64,000 bases of DNA, from contig OY804580.1 in the NCBI GenBank assembly GCA_963680875.1, positions 113,525,534 to 113,589,533 of the forward strand, read 5' to 3'. Position 1 is the stretch's first letter; each line of letters begins with the position of its first letter. Origin of the DNA: Bathymodiolus brooksi. Taxonomy: Eukaryota; Mollusca; Bivalvia; Mytilida; Modiolidae. Shown piece after piece: positions 10,751 through 21,855 of the stretch. Below the pieces are notes generated by a model. The model ran no database searches. It was given only the letters and a program-made list of their open reading frames with translations, and was not told where the DNA came from. Position numbers and translations under genes: made by a program.

Positions 10751-13450
10751 GATACTCAGCTACTGAACTACATTTGTAAATCCAATGAAAATGCTGAATA
10801 TTGACCATCTTCTAAAATTATTATTAATGTAAGATGCTGTATACATTGTATATGCCTACAAAATATATTGTCAAAACATACAATGATTAAATAACACTTA
10901 AGTTTATTTGATCTGTCTATTAGTACTCAAAATCACACAATTGCAGGATAAATTCATTCTACAATCGGGTTGTATATAAAAAAAAAATTTTAGAATTAAC
11001 ACTAACAGTACACTGTACAATGTATGCATAACCAGGTATGTCTTCTAAGAAAAAAACTTAATACCGGTATCAATGCTTATGCAATTTGATAAGTGCAATT
11101 TTTAATTATGTAAAGGTTTAATTTTACTGAACATGTTTTGGCATAACTAAATAAACTACAATATTTATATTAAAAGGAATTGAGCATCTGTCTTAATATA
11201 TGTCTCAATAAAAATTTCTTTGATCAAAATGTGATATTGTAGCACAACCAGATCACCCACCTTTAATTAAAAATTGGATTTAAACATTTCAGGTTTTGGT
11301 TTTATGGTTTTATGTAATAACTGTATGGACCATGATCTGTTAGTTGGTGAAAAGACAAACTGGATTTAGAGAATAACTAACTGGTGTCAGATCAGTTTTC
11401 GCCCGTTGTTTATTTGATCAAATCTGTTATGTGGAAATGAATTTTGACCAAAAAAAATTTCAGAAGCTTAAATGTTTATGAAATTGAAGTCATCCTACCC
11501 AGTAACTTGACAGAAGATTTGTTTGAGGGAAAAAAAACTCTGAAAAGGGATGTTATTCTCTGATAATACATACATACCTTTTGGTTGTCGATTATTAGTA
11601 TGCATTGAGAATTGGTCCTACACAAGTTGTCAGAATGGACAATTTGCCTTTCCAAGCCAAAGTGCTATGGAGATTGTATGTTACTTGTAAAGAAAACAAA
11701 TGTAAATTCTAAAAATAAACAGGACCCCCAACCTATCAAGATATTTTTTGTATAAAGATTCAAACGGATTTTAATGGTTTTCATCATTATAATCCTTATA
11801 TTGATTATTCCTCTATAAATTGTGTTCCACAACTTGCAAAACTAAAAAGGGGGTGGTGGTGTCTGATTCACCTGTGCCTGTGGCAAAAATAGATACTGCA
11901 TGCAAATCAAACATCTCGATCTTAAAAAAAAAGATCACGAAAATGCTGGTATTGACATGATAAGAGTTCTAGGCTTATGTATCTTATTTTGATTCTCCAT
12001 GTGCTTTCTTCAAGTTCGGTAGGTAGCATCGTGTTATCGGTTTTCGTGCTATTATCGATTTTCAGATATAGCGATTAACAGTGTTAACCCTTCATTCATA
12101 TGACGATTGGAATTTTCAAAGAATGGCTAGTTAAATATTTCTTTGTACATAAGATTGTTTTTAAAGACATTCTTGTATTTTAATATACTCTCGATTATCT
12201 GGCAACTTTTGTTGTCATAAAATGGCGTCATCTGTTTTCGTGTGAAGTAAAAACAAGGCCGATATACGGGATGAAAACGAATTTATAATCCGGAAATGGC
12301 TGGTTTTAAAATTTCATGGTTCTGGCCATCTACCAAATCATACTACATCTAAATAAAATAACAGAATGTTTGAAAATGACCACTTTCAAAATTGTGTTTA
12401 CTTTTGATGTTTTTTTTAGTGCTGAAACCACAATGCACTGCAAAGTGACATGTATTTTATATAAGAAACAGGCACATTTCAGTCAGTTCTTTTGTTTACA
12501 AGTACGATCAGTGACCCCATGACAGTTACATGACAGGAAGAGCCGGTGTCTGAAAGGCAGATGACATAGTTAAATTTTATATAGCCCTTCTGGATTTTTT
12601 TCCAGCTACTTTATAAATGAAGTCAATTTTTAGCATTACAAAAAGTATGGTTCAGTAGGTAGGTTCACTATTCTTGGTACTTACGTCTTTAAAAGCAAAC
12701 TTTAACATATTTTACAGATGTCACGATGTAGTCTTGTTTATGTTCCATAAATAGAAACCGGAAGACACGTCAAAAATAATGCGTGCGCTGTGGAAATCAA
12801 AATAAAATGGATAAAACGAAAACAGATGACGCACGAAAACACATACCGTGACGATATAGTATACGACCCCCTTTTGTCAGTATACATGTGCTTCAGGAGA
12901 TTGTCATTATTAATTTAAACTAAGGTTTACCTCTCAGCATCATTTGTCTGCAATTGACGATGTGTACATTTTCTTTTTTTTGTGAAATTCTGCTACATAA
13001 GTATCATATTGATAGTAAACAGGTGCGTGTGTATCATTCTCGTATTTGTCAACAAACAAGCTTTTTGGCGATGGCGATTTCCAAATATGGGCATTGAAGG
13101 GGTGGAGCTTCGCAAGACTGACAAGCGCCAAAAATCATGTATTACAATCGACGTATTCAAAATAATGATATATTCACAATCTGGATAGTCAATAAATATA
13201 TATGTTAATCTTACTGTCACAAAACGAACAAGGAATAAGTGCATTAGATCTGCAGAAACACATTTTTCCTTCGGGCAGTTCATCCATGAAGAGTACGTTT
13301 CCATGGATGCAACGTCATTACGTAAACTATTACAAAGGGGAGCAACTGTATGAAACAAACCGACGTGAAACAGCCTTAACACACCCGCGTGATAATTTAA
13401 GTTTGTGTTTTAATCATGAATATTTAAAATGTGCTTCAAAAAAATATTTT
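10751..13450. other. Intergenic, no feature recognised
   Basis: AT-rich. Several 60-130 aa ORFs on both strands around 12.9-13.5 kb show no domain, signal peptide or splice context that I trust. Confidence 0.4.
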
Positions 13451-13469
13451 AAAATAATCACAGAAAACT

Positions 13470-13615
13470 ACAAACGTTCTTGCTTCTTTTGGTAAAAATA
13501 TCATCAAAATCGAATAAGAATTGACTTTGGAATAATGTTTTGAAAAATTGTGATTTTATATGAAATATACAGTAAAAAATTACAGTGACCGAATACTTTT
13601 TGCACGTCTCTGTAC
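13470..13615 (+). mobile_element. Partial copy of mariner-like MITE
   Basis: 'attttatatgaaatatacag' followed by 'gtgaccgaatactttttgca' matches one arm and part of the interior of the MITE at 52876-53345. The other arm is absent. Confidence 0.5.
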
Positions 13616-13949
13616 AAATAAAGTCACAACAAATTTATGAATAACACGACAAATATAAAAAATCGATTTTATATAAAAACGACTCTCTAAATTTTTCAAG
13701 CAAATTCGTTATGCTTGAGTTGACCGTATGCTCAAATTGCCATTTTAAATTCTCGTCGCCAATGTTGTATAATTTGGTCCTTTTACCTGCGTAACTGCAT
13801 ATTAGGGACCAATTATAGGGTTCTCGTAGTTGTGGGGTTGCTAATTACCAACGAGATAACCGCCCGCTAATAATGTGAGCATGCAATAGTTACCTTCTAC
13901 TATTTATTCTCTTAAGATTTTTCTGCGTCTTGCTTCTCCTTGCGGTCAG

Positions 13950-14051
13950 CTACCAGAAAGAGGCTGGACACCGGCTACATCCGGCCAGGTTGATGAGGCC
14001 GGGCATCTCAGCATCCCATTGGCCGCAGGATTCTACGTCACAGTTCTCCAT
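13950..14051 (-). CDS. Candidate terminal exon, unknown protein
   Basis: On the minus strand a pyrimidine/TG-rich tract ending 'ctccacacag' precedes a GC-richer segment. It encodes about 33 residues, including ENCDVESCGQW and NLAGCSRCPASFW, closed by TAG at 13950-13952. An AATAAA polyadenylation signal follows on the same strand near 13905. The local codon composition and four cysteines contrast with the AT-rich surroundings, suggesting a real 3' exon. No partner exon was identified and no family recognised. Confidence 0.35.
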   Translation of the reverse strand: MENCDVESCGQWDAEMPGLINLAGCSRCPASFW

Positions 14052-14499
14052 CTGTGTGGAGCACATAGACACACACACCAGCATAGTTTCAACATAAGTT
14101 TTTACATATAGACAATTTATTATTTCGGTACCTTTTCTTGTCATATATAAAACGCTGATATACTGTACACTAGTGACGTTACATTAACCAATCAATTAAA
14201 TGTTGAACGTCTTGAAACTGAGTCGAGAATGTGTTAGAATGTTATTAATAAGACAAATAAAATCATTACAATTACCAACATGTATTTTTTAACAATAGGG
14301 CGTGGAACATGGTTTATATATTCTCTGGAGCCCTTCGTGATCGTATGGTAGTTGGATTTATAACTACCTATGCAATCAGTTCCTATCACCATTAAAGTTA
14401 TGAGTTCGAACCCCGTTCATAACTAAGTGTACTCGATACAACATACATTTCTGTATATGATAAAGGATGTCTGTGACTTCCGACAGGATGGAGGTTTTC

Positions 14500-14560
14500 T
14501 CCAGATACTCCGGTTTCCTCCACCAATAAAACTGACCGCCACGATATAACTGAAATATTG
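14500..14560 (-). mobile_element. SINE-like conserved core, copy C
   Basis: The reverse complement of the core ('tcctccaccaataaaactga', 'ccgccacgatataactgaaa') is well preserved here. Confidence 0.55.
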
Positions 14561-14800
14561 TTGAAAGGGGCGTATTGCATTTGCGCCAATTTTTGAAAAA
14601 TGCAATATTTCATTTGCGCTACAAGGTTATATTTCATTTGCTCAAAAAAAAAATCATTTGCGCCATTTTCTAGGTAACATTTACGTAAATGTAGATTAAA
14701 GTTTCAAGGTAAGGTAAATTGTGTTTAAGTGAATTCATACTCACTTTCTTATACAAAAGTGTAAGTCATAAGTGTAAAATTTATATAGTGTTCACATGTT

Positions 14801-14945
14801 CGAGGTGACAAAGTCGTACAGATGTACTAAAAAAAGTTGTAAAGCCAGAATCACAACAGATGCGGACAACAAAATTATTATACAACACTATGAACACAAC
14901 CATAGTGTATACACTCAGAAAACAGTAATGTTACGAGTATTTTAG
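14801..14945 (+). pseudogene. FLYWCH zinc-finger fragment
   Basis: An in-frame stretch of about 48 codons reads YRCTKKSCKARITT, then a short acidic turn, then HYEHNHSVYTQK, ending at TAG. The C-x4-C...H-N-H spacing is that of a FLYWCH finger. The upstream FLYWCH tryptophan part is in another frame or lost. It is probably a relic of a MULE transposase N-terminus, or of a captured FLYWCH gene. Confidence 0.55.
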
Positions 14946-15194
14946 TGATTTTATGATAGTTTATAATAAATGAACATGTCCAGTGCTTTTATGATGTAAA
15001 CACAGAATCTTACCAAAACTGTAAATAGTGTGTTTTATCAAGGACGTATATAATACGTCCTTGGTTTTATCCATATAAAATCTTATCCTGCTCGAAATCC
15101 TACTTCCACCTCCCCGTGGTCAACAGGGGAAACAGATAATGCTGGCGAACCGAAGAGGTTAATACAAGTACATAATCTAAATAGTATAGCAAAT

Positions 15195-15327
15195 ATTATA
15201 AGTTATAAACTCCCTAGTGACCGGTCAGTAAATCGTTGAAGGGTGAGCGTTCCAGCGCGAACCTCAGTTCAACTATTTACTTACCGTCTAAATAACCATA
15301 GTCGGTCACGGGAGCTTATAACAATTT
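15195..15327. repeat. ~130-bp MITE-like inverted repeat
   Basis: Ends 'gttataaactccctagtgac' and, in reverse complement, 'gttataagctcccgtgacc' frame an inner stem (gttgaagggtgagcgttcc / gcgaacctcagttcaac). It would fold into a long hairpin. Confidence 0.5.
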
Positions 15328-15970
15328 TGTACGATGTTGCAGATCTTGAAACAGTAACTAAGTTTTTTCCACGAACTATGTTTGACGGACTTTCTTGGAA
15401 GTTCTAAGGCTAAAGACGTAATGGTCAATACAAAAAATTAAGCACCGCCCACTGACTTTCTGTAATTTTCCGTCTGCATCTTTAGAAGAAAATATAAATC
15501 ATCATCATTCTTGCAGTTGTTTAATTATGCTAAATCAAAATACACACACATATATATAGAGAGCCTGGTCAAATACGTCGTCTCAGTTATCGATTACAAT
15601 ATTTCTTTATTTCGGACAGCGTCAAGGTTAAATTATGCAATAATAGATTACACAATGCTGTCTGCTTCTGTCGTTATTTTTAGGAATGGAATTTTCCACT
15701 GGCCAGTAAAGCGTATTAATCTTATTCTCTAGATTTCCATATATGGCTCTGCCTTCATCGTTATTTTTAGGAATGATTTTATCCAATCATAGGTCGTCAA
15801 ATAAATGCAACATCGTACAATACTATTTATACTATTTACCTGTATTATTGGCGCAAATGTAATATTTTATTTGTGGTGCTAATCATAAACCAAACCTATT
15901 TATTCCCTGTAGTCAAATTACACTGTTTTCAGCATAAATTTACTATAGAGAACTGCTTACCATACTGTCA

Positions 15971-15979
15971 CTGTAGTAT
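15971..15979. repeat. Left 9-bp target-site duplication
   Basis: CTGTAGTAT immediately precedes the terminal inverted repeat (accaggctca) of the 22.4-kb element. It matches 38381-38389 exactly. Confidence 0.85.
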
Positions 15980-16291
15980 ACCAGGCTCAAACTAGCGAGC
16001 AATTTCTAGCGAGCATTAATCTAGCGAGCAATAAGGCGATATGTCTCAAAACCAAAAAAATAAATAAGAGCAACATGTACTTTTAGATTACTAGCGTCCA
16101 ATAACAAATATATTACTGTAAATGCATAGCCAACACAATAAATCGACATCGAGGCATACAGTAAATATATCTAGAGTTGTATTGGAATCCTTTATGGAGG
16201 CCTTCATGAATGACCCATCAATACGGAAATTCCGGGAATGACGTTATTATTTGTAGAGTAGGGAATATCCCAGAGCATGGTACTTCACTGC
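15980..16291 (+). repeat. Left outer TIR arm
   Basis: It mirrors 37744-38380. It begins with three tandem ~15-bp units built on CTAGCGAGCA, then shares 'ataaggcgatatgtctcaaa', 'tactgtaaatgcatagccaa' and 'ttcactgcatatcaaag' with the other end. Compared with the right arm, about 325 bp are missing after 'tatctagag'. Because the relic at 40.7 kb retains that text, this is a deletion here. Confidence 0.9.
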
Positions 16292-18545
16292 ATATCAAAG
16301 TTGATATTTGACACCCTGCTGTGGGTTTGAGGTGAGGAAACCCACCCAGGTATTTAAATCAGTTAAAGACCTGGGCAATATCTTTGATTTAGACCCCAAG
16401 TGGCAAGAACTTTGCCGTCCTTGATATATTTTTCATGAGATATTTATAGAGACCCCTCCACAAAACAAAATTCAAATATCAAAATTGATATTTGACACCC
16501 AGCTGTGGGCTTGAGGTGCAGAAACCCATCCAGGCACTTAAGTCAGTTAAAAACCCGGGCAATACCTTTGACTTAAACCCCAAGTGGTCAAGAACTTTGC
16601 CGTCTTTAATATATTTTTCATGGGATATTTATAGAGACCCCCCTTCCATAAAAAAAATAAAATATCAAAGTTGATATTTGACACCCTGCTGTGGGCTTGA
16701 GGTGCAGAAACCCACCCAGGCACTTAAGTCAATTAAAGGCCCGGGCAATACCTTTGACATAAGCGCCAATTGGTCAAGAACTTTGCCGTCCTTAATATAT
16801 TTTTCATGGGATATTTAAAGAGACCCCCCTCCATAAAAAAAAATCAAATATCAATGTTGATATTTGACACCCTGCTGTGGGCTTGAGGTGCAGAAACCCA
16901 CCCAAGCACTTAAGTCAGTTAAAGGCCCGTGCAATACCTTTGACTTAATCCCCAAGTGGTCAAGAACTTTGCCGTCCTTAATATATTTTTCATGGGATAT
17001 TTATAGAGAGCCCCCCCCCTCCATAAAAAAAAATCAAATATCAAAGTTGATATTTGACACCCAGCTGTGGGCTTGAGGTGCAGAAACCCACCCAAGCACT
17101 AAGGTCAGTTAAAGGCCCGGGCAATACCTTTGACTTAATCCCCAAGTGGTCAAGAACTTTGCAGTCCTTAATATATTTTTCATGGGATATTTATAGAGAC
17201 CCCCCTCCATAAAAAAAAATCAAATATCAAAGTTGATATTTGACACCCAGCTGTGGGCTTGAGGTGTAGAAACCCACCCAAGCACTAAGGTCCGTTAAAG
17301 GCCCGGGCAATACCTTTGACTTAATCCCCAAGTGGTCAAGAACTTTGCCGTCCTTAATATATTTTTCATGGGATATTTATTGAGACCCCCCCTCCATAAC
17401 TTTTTTTCAAATATCAAAGTTGATATTTGACACCCTACTGTGGGCTTGAGGTGCAGAAACCCATCCAGGCACTTAAGTCAGTTAAAAACCCGGGCAATAC
17501 CTTTGACTTAAACCCCAAGTGGTCAAGAACTTTGCCGTCTTTAATATATTTTTCATGGGATATTTATAGAGACCCCCCTTCCATAAAAAAAATAAAATAT
17601 CAAAGTTGATATTTGACACCCTGCTGTGGGCTTGAGGTGCAGAAACCCACCCAAGCACTTAAGTCAGTTAAAGGCACAGGAAATACCTTTGATTGAAACC
17701 CCAAGTGGTCAAGAACTTTGCCGTCCTTAATATATTATTCATGGAATATTTATAGAGATGCCCCCTCCATAAAAAAAATCAAATATCAAAGTTGATATTT
17801 GACACCCTACTGTGGGCTTGAGGTGCAGAAACCCACACAGGCACTTAAGTCAGTTAAAGGCCCGGGCAATACCTTTGACATAACTACAAGTGGTCAAGAA
17901 CTTTGCCGTCCTTAATATATTTTTCATGGGATATTAATAGAGCTCCCCCTCCATTAAAAAAAATCAAATATCAATTTTGATATTTGACACCCTGCTGTGG
18001 GCTTGAGGTGCAGAAACCCACCCAGGCACTTCAGTCTGTTAAAGGCCCGGGTAATACCTTTGATTTAAACCACAAGTGGTCAAGAACTTTGCCGTCCTTA
18101 ATATATTTGTCATGGAATATTTATAGAGACCCCCCTCCATAAAAAAAAATTCAAATATCAAAGTTGATATTTGACACCCAGCTGCGGGCTTGAGGTGCAG
18201 AAACCCACCCAGGCACTTAAGTCAGTTAAAGGCCCGGGCAATACCTTTGACTTAATCCCCAAGTGGTCAAGAACTTTGCCGTCCTTAATATGTTTTTCAT
18301 GGGATATTTATAGAGACCCCCTCCATAATTTTATTTTCAAATATCAAAGTTGATATTTGACACCCTGCTGTGGGCTTGAGGTGCAGAAACCCACCCAGGC
18401 ACTTAAGTCAGTTAAAGGCCCGAGCAATACCTTTGACCTAAGCTCCAAGTGGTTAAGAACTTTGCGGTCCTTAATATATTGCTATATGCCGTCCTTCGAT
18501 ATTTTTTGATGGATTATCTATAGGGTCCCCCCAATCCAAATATCA
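16292..18545 (+). repeat. Left satellite array, ~12 monomers of ~187 bp
   Basis: Monomers run 'gatatttgacaccctgctgt', 'cttgaggtgcagaaacccac', 'cttaagtcagttaaaggccc', 'caagtggtcaagaactttgc', 'tttttcatgggatatttata', a C-rich tract, an A-tract, and then a junction. The junction is a near-perfect palindrome, TCAAATATCAA-ag-TTGATATTTGA. The innermost monomer (18470-18545) is truncated and divergent. About 60-codon ORFs recur in each monomer but are not coding. Confidence 0.95.
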
Positions 18546-19021
18546 AAGTAGTGTATCGGGACAGCTCAAGGAATATTTCGGGGGGAGCAAGGGGGGGGCG
18601 TGCCATTGTGTATGCGTTACTGGAAGTGACGTCACCGGAAGCGGCCCTGACCGGAAATGACGTCACATGAAGTCACGTGACCGCGCTTTTTTTCTTACCA
18701 TAGCAGTAGTACGAAAATGACCGGAAGTAGCATGGCTAATGGATGTGACATGAACGGAAGTCACGTGACCGGAAGTGGCGTCATTTTCCCCGCGCATTTT
18801 TCTTACTATAGTATTAGTATAAAATGTATCATTGCGCATGACCGGAAGTAATATGGTTACCGGATTTGACGTGACGTCACAGGAGGTGACGTCATAAGAC
18901 CGAAAGTGGATAATTCCCCTTGGGGTGTGTTCTGATTTGTTCGAGGTGTTGTGTAGTACTCCAAGGGTGTTTTCTATCACGTCTGCGTTCTCACTGGTAT
19001 TTCTACTGAATAACCTAAGAG
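18546..19021 (+). repeat. Left inner TIR arm
   Basis: Mirrors 24311-24729 from 'agtagtgtatcgggacagct' to 'ctgaataacctaagag'. It is GC-richer than anything else nearby and carries the CRE/ETS site cluster. It is about 57 bp longer than the right copy because of internal length differences. Confidence 0.9.
18620..18910. promoter_or_regulatory. CRE/ETS/E-box site cluster in left inner arm
   Basis: Four exact TGACGTCA palindromes (18627, 18658, 18872, 18887), at least three ACCGGAAGT and several near variants, and two CACGTGAC boxes occur within 290 bp. The right arm (24430-24660) has a matching cluster. The motifs fit CREB/ATF, ETS and bHLH binding. A promoter or replication-control role is inferred. 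Confidence 0.55.
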
Positions 19022-19126
19022 TCAAATGAATGAAATGGTACATTTGATCCCCTAAGTCACCCAGTAGAAGGTCACTCTGCATTTATTCATGCTTGTGACT
19101 GGCTCTATATAGAGGTTGCATTAACC

Positions 19127-19156
19127 TTCTCTTTTTTTTTTTTTTTTTTTTTTTTT
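19127..19156. repeat. Poly-T tract
   Basis: A run of about 25 T after 'cttctc' lies just beyond the protease 3' end. On the minus strand it is a poly-A-like stretch downstream of the last gene. Confidence 0.8.
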
Positions 19157-19169
19157 CATAGCACATGTT

Positions 19170-19611
19170 CAACAAGTAACAACACAAATCTCTGTACAAT
19201 ACCCGTCGCTTCCACGGCATTTTCTAAGAGCCTGATGACGTCTGTCATGCTATGTCCTGCACATCGATGAATAAGTTAAGAAATGCAATGAAATCCGCAC
19301 ACGGTAGATCCTTCTTCTTGTACTCGAACGGTATTGTAAGTCCAATGAAGGCAATGTTTGTTCATGAAATTGACATAAGCGGATTCGTGCGGTGGACGTC
19401 CGGTTGGATCGTAGTATTTCCCTCGTGAGTTGGCGTCGATGTATATAGCGATCCAGTGTTGTCCCATTGGATGGTCTGGATCCGTATTTTCCACAAGGGC
19501 CGAAGGTACATTTAATAATCTGTGTAATCTGTTTCTGGCATAGACCCTCTTAAACACAGGTCTGGAGTGGGGATGTTTTTTCAATAGAGTGTTAATCTCT
19601 AGCGTATTCAT
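19170..19611 (-). pseudogene. Polinton adenain-type cysteine protease (3' frameshifted)
   Basis: A virion-maturation protease of the adenain (C5) type. From the ATG at 19611 the frame shows QHWIAIYID with the catalytic histidine (about residue 52), KYYDPTGRPP with the acidic residue (about 67), and VQEEGSTVCGFHC with the oxyanion glutamine and nucleophile cysteine (about 97-109). The frame hits TAA at 19276-19278. The C-terminal tail continues in other frames (LNLFIDVQDIA, then SMTDVIRLLEN) to about 19170, so one or two indels have truncated it. Its ATG overlaps the capsid stop (TAATG), as expected in a compact operon-like Polinton block. The catalytic residues are intact, but the fold is probably not. 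Family assignment is strong; activity is unlikely. Confidence 0.85.
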
Positions 19612-20876
19612 TATGCAATGTAGTCAAACAAGATTTGTCTGTTTCTACCGATTTCGATCACGTTGTCAAATTCTGCATACAGCACGACGTTGATGGTCCC
19701 TGCCAGAGCTTCGTCGAAATGAATCTCCACACGTAAATTGCCCTATCCAGAGTCATATCGAATCCAATTAAGGTGTTTCCTTTAGCGTATTCATCTCTGG
19801 AGATGGTATTTCCTTCGTCTTCATGCATCTTTCCCGTACTGGTATAGAGTACCATATAACTGCGAATATAACCTGTGTTTTCAAAGTCGGGTTGTAACGG
19901 TTTGGCGGGAATCTGTCGTCCTTCCACGTTCAGTGCCACAAAATTGATCTTGTAGTGTTTAAAATCGAAAGGGATTTTCGTAATAGTCCCATTTAAGGTA
20001 TCAGTCCACGCAACCAATCACCAGTCTTTTCGGCAACTGTCCCAAAAACATGTTGTCCTGGACGTAATTCATGTTGCCACGGGGAACCGTATCTACTTTG
20101 ACTTCTACACGTCGGATGGGGTATCTACAGCTGGTCTTTTCCAAAGCTTTGACGTGACCCATTCTTACGGCAGGACTTAACTCTACATTTCTCACAAATA
20201 GAGCGAGATCCTTGATTATGATTTTATAGTTGTCGGCATCGGCCATTAGAGCGAACACGTCTCGACTTCGTCGTAATTTGATTTTCAGATCGACGTGATT
20301 CAGTAAATATTTCTCTTGACAAAATAAATCCAAGTGTAGTTTTCCCATCATCTGTACAGACTTGCGTTGGGCCGTCAATGCTTTCCGGGACGTGAATCCT
20401 TTGTTATCGGTTGTTCTTTTATCCTAATGTCCCGGTGTATCCTTGTACCACATGACTCCCGTTAATTGAGATTCTTTGGCAGCTGGACCATAGCTGAGTA
20501 ATATTTCTATGTAAGCTCTGTAAGGGTACAAGCTGGTCGGTGTTGAAACCAGATTTTCGTTGAGGCTAACACTGACATCACTAAAGAGGGAATGCATCCA
20601 TAAGTTGACAGATCCAACGTCCGCTCTGCCATCCAATGCAGTATCGTCGTCATCCATGATCTGTGCTTCCACAAATGGGTAAGTATTAGCCAAGTCGATG
20701 TAGTCGTCCCCCGCCCCACTGACGGCAAATTCGTAAGGTCCTTGATCCTTCAGAGCCGATGTCAATCCTTTCTGCTCCCAATACCCATAAGCCACACTGG
20801 TCTGTGTAGGTGGAACTTCAAATAAATCCATTTCTGATTTCGTGCATTCGCATGAGTTGGGATGTACAAGTGCCAT
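19611..20876 (-). pseudogene. Polinton major capsid protein (F54H12.2-like), broken
   Basis: A double jelly-roll major capsid protein of the family often annotated as 'F54H12.2-like' in invertebrates. The N-terminus starts MALVHPNSCECTKSEMDLF, followed by VPPTQTSV and SGAGDDYIDLANTYPFVEA; SLFSDVSVSLN and YPYRAYIEILLSYG follow. The frame is interrupted by an in-frame TAG at 20424-20426. It resumes in the same frame through LNHVDLKIKLRRSRD to 20001, where a frameshift moves it to the frame of [18 protein letters not shown] second shift near 19740 moves it to the final frame ([15 protein letters not shown]), ending at 19611-19613. The total span of about 420 codons is near full length for this family. 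The later start at 20876 is preferred over 20894 because it matches the family N-terminus. With one stop and two frameshifts it cannot yield a full product. Confidence 0.88.
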
Positions 20877-21289
20877 TTTTATCCGAAATGTCATTCGAAG
20901 TGTTCCGTTGCTTGGTCTGCCGACGTCTGGTCTTTTTTCGCTTGGCAGGTCCTTTTAGAACTCGTTGTCCTGGGGGTCCTACCGTGTCCATAGCCTTTTG
21001 GAGTAAGTTTTCTCCTGTTGATTTCAATCGTGATGTTGCTGCCTGTTTGATATTTATTCCTTGTACGACATCTCCGGCAATATTTAATCCCGTTTTAAAG
21101 CCTCGCGTTCTAGGGTCTTTGTTCCCTTTTTCAACAAAGGCATGGCTGCTTTAAAGAGTCTTCCAAAGATACTGCCAAGTCCATGTCCTCTTTGATATCG
21201 TCTTCCCGCAAATACGGATATCCTTTTCCTGCTTGGTGTATGTAATAATCGTGGTAAGCTTTCGTATCGTAACGATGAGTTGGTTTCAT
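20818..21289 (-). pseudogene. Polinton pVI-like/virion core protein, frameshifted
   Basis: The ATG at 21289 overlaps the minor capsid stop (ATGA). The protein begins YDTKAYHDYYIHQAGKGYP. It shifts frame near 21215 into GRRYQRGHGLGSIFGRLFKA and a lysine-rich linker. It shifts again near 21105 into NIAGDVVQGINIKQAA and ends in a strongly basic tail (KRKKTRRRQTKQR). The QAG...RYQRGHGLG segment, a glycine-rich amphipathic middle and 'AGDVxxG' are hallmarks of a conserved Polinton/adintovirus protein likened to adenovirus pVI/core proteins. The end overlaps the capsid start in another frame. The exact role is not established. Confidence 0.7.
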
Positions 21290-21616
21290 TCTAGAGAGAA
21301 TTCTTTTCGTTTTCTACAGTGAAGTGTCACCACCACTCGTCCTCTTTCGAATGGCACTATAGAGCCCGTGTCGTCCCTTAAATCTATTTCCACGGTCTGA
21401 AATAGTTTTTGTAACAGGGGACAGTACTGTATCGGATCAAACACTCGGGTGATCATTTCTCCGTCTCTTCCTTCCACCGGTACGATTCTCTGTCAATCCG
21501 ATTTTCCATGCTCTGTCCAGATCCATTATTTTCTGCAATTTCGTCGTGTAATGAGTCAACGTATTGTTCGGACAGTAATTCATGGACCTGTTACTAGGCA
21601 GAGTCAGGTAAAACAT
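21286..21616 (-). pseudogene. Polinton minor capsid (penton) protein, internally deleted
   Basis: The ATG at 21616 opens with FYLTLPSNRSMNYCPNNT and WKIGLTE, the N-terminal signature of the Polinton minor (penton) capsid. After about 35 codons the sequence jumps, with a frame change near 21490, to RIVPVEGRDGEMITRVFDP, HYCPLL-type and EIDLRDDTGSIVPFERG. This is the characteristic C-terminus, ending with TGA at 21286-21288. The family is usually 300-400 residues; only about 105 remain, so more than 200 codons have been deleted from the middle. The start overlaps the end of the upstream membrane-protein gene. Confidence 0.78.
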
Positions 21617-21839
21617 GCGTCGTCTTGATCGTGGGGTTAGGTAACAGGTATCCCAGACAACTCCTCAACAAGGCCGTCCACAAGGTACTGTTCTCCGATT
21701 TTACCGTTAAGTTGTAAATGCTGACTACGATAACCGTGTACAGAATGAGTACCTGACACAAAAATACGACCTCCGAACGTGGAGTCCTCTTTCCACAAGT
21801 CACACAAGACGATACACTGTCCGTGTCACTCGGTGCCAT
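21594..21839 (-). CDS. Small Polinton membrane protein, intact
   Basis: An 81-aa ORF from MAPSDTDS at 21839. A cysteine pair (SSCVTCGK) is followed by one hydrophobic segment (VVFLCQVLILYTVIVVSIYN, about residues 24-43), a polar turn (ENSTLWTALL), and SCLGYLLPNPTIK. This short protein recurs upstream of the minor capsid gene in many Polinton-like elements. The LGYLLPNPTIK ending is characteristic in my memory of the group. It appears to be the only undamaged gene in the core. It overlaps the minor capsid start. Its function is unknown; virion membrane or envelope association is a guess from the hydrophobic segment. Confidence 0.65.
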   Translation of the reverse strand: MAPSDTDSVSSCVTCGKRTPRSEVVFLCQVLILYTVIVVSIYNLTVKSENSTLWTALLRSCLGYLLPNPTIKTTHVLPDSA

Positions 21840-21855
21840 TCGCAAGACTGACACT

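Larger units (their letters stand above)
14575..15890. mobile_element. Possible MULE-type element remnant
   Basis: Inverted 'catttgcgccaat' motifs occur near both ends (14580-14600 and, in reverse complement, 15848-15865). They bracket a segment containing a FLYWCH-like zinc-finger fragment. FLYWCH domains commonly begin animal MULE transposases. No clean TSD was seen, and the boundaries are approximate. Confidence 0.4.

Noticed and set aside
12993..13495. 97- and 129-codon overlapping ORFs on opposite strands
   Set aside because: Mutual shadows; no recognisable family, signal peptide or splice context.
15039..15063. Short perfect palindrome (caaggacgtat-ata-atacgtccttg) as a terminator or operator
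   Set aside because: Isolated, with no associated gene; probably incidental or part of a degraded MITE.
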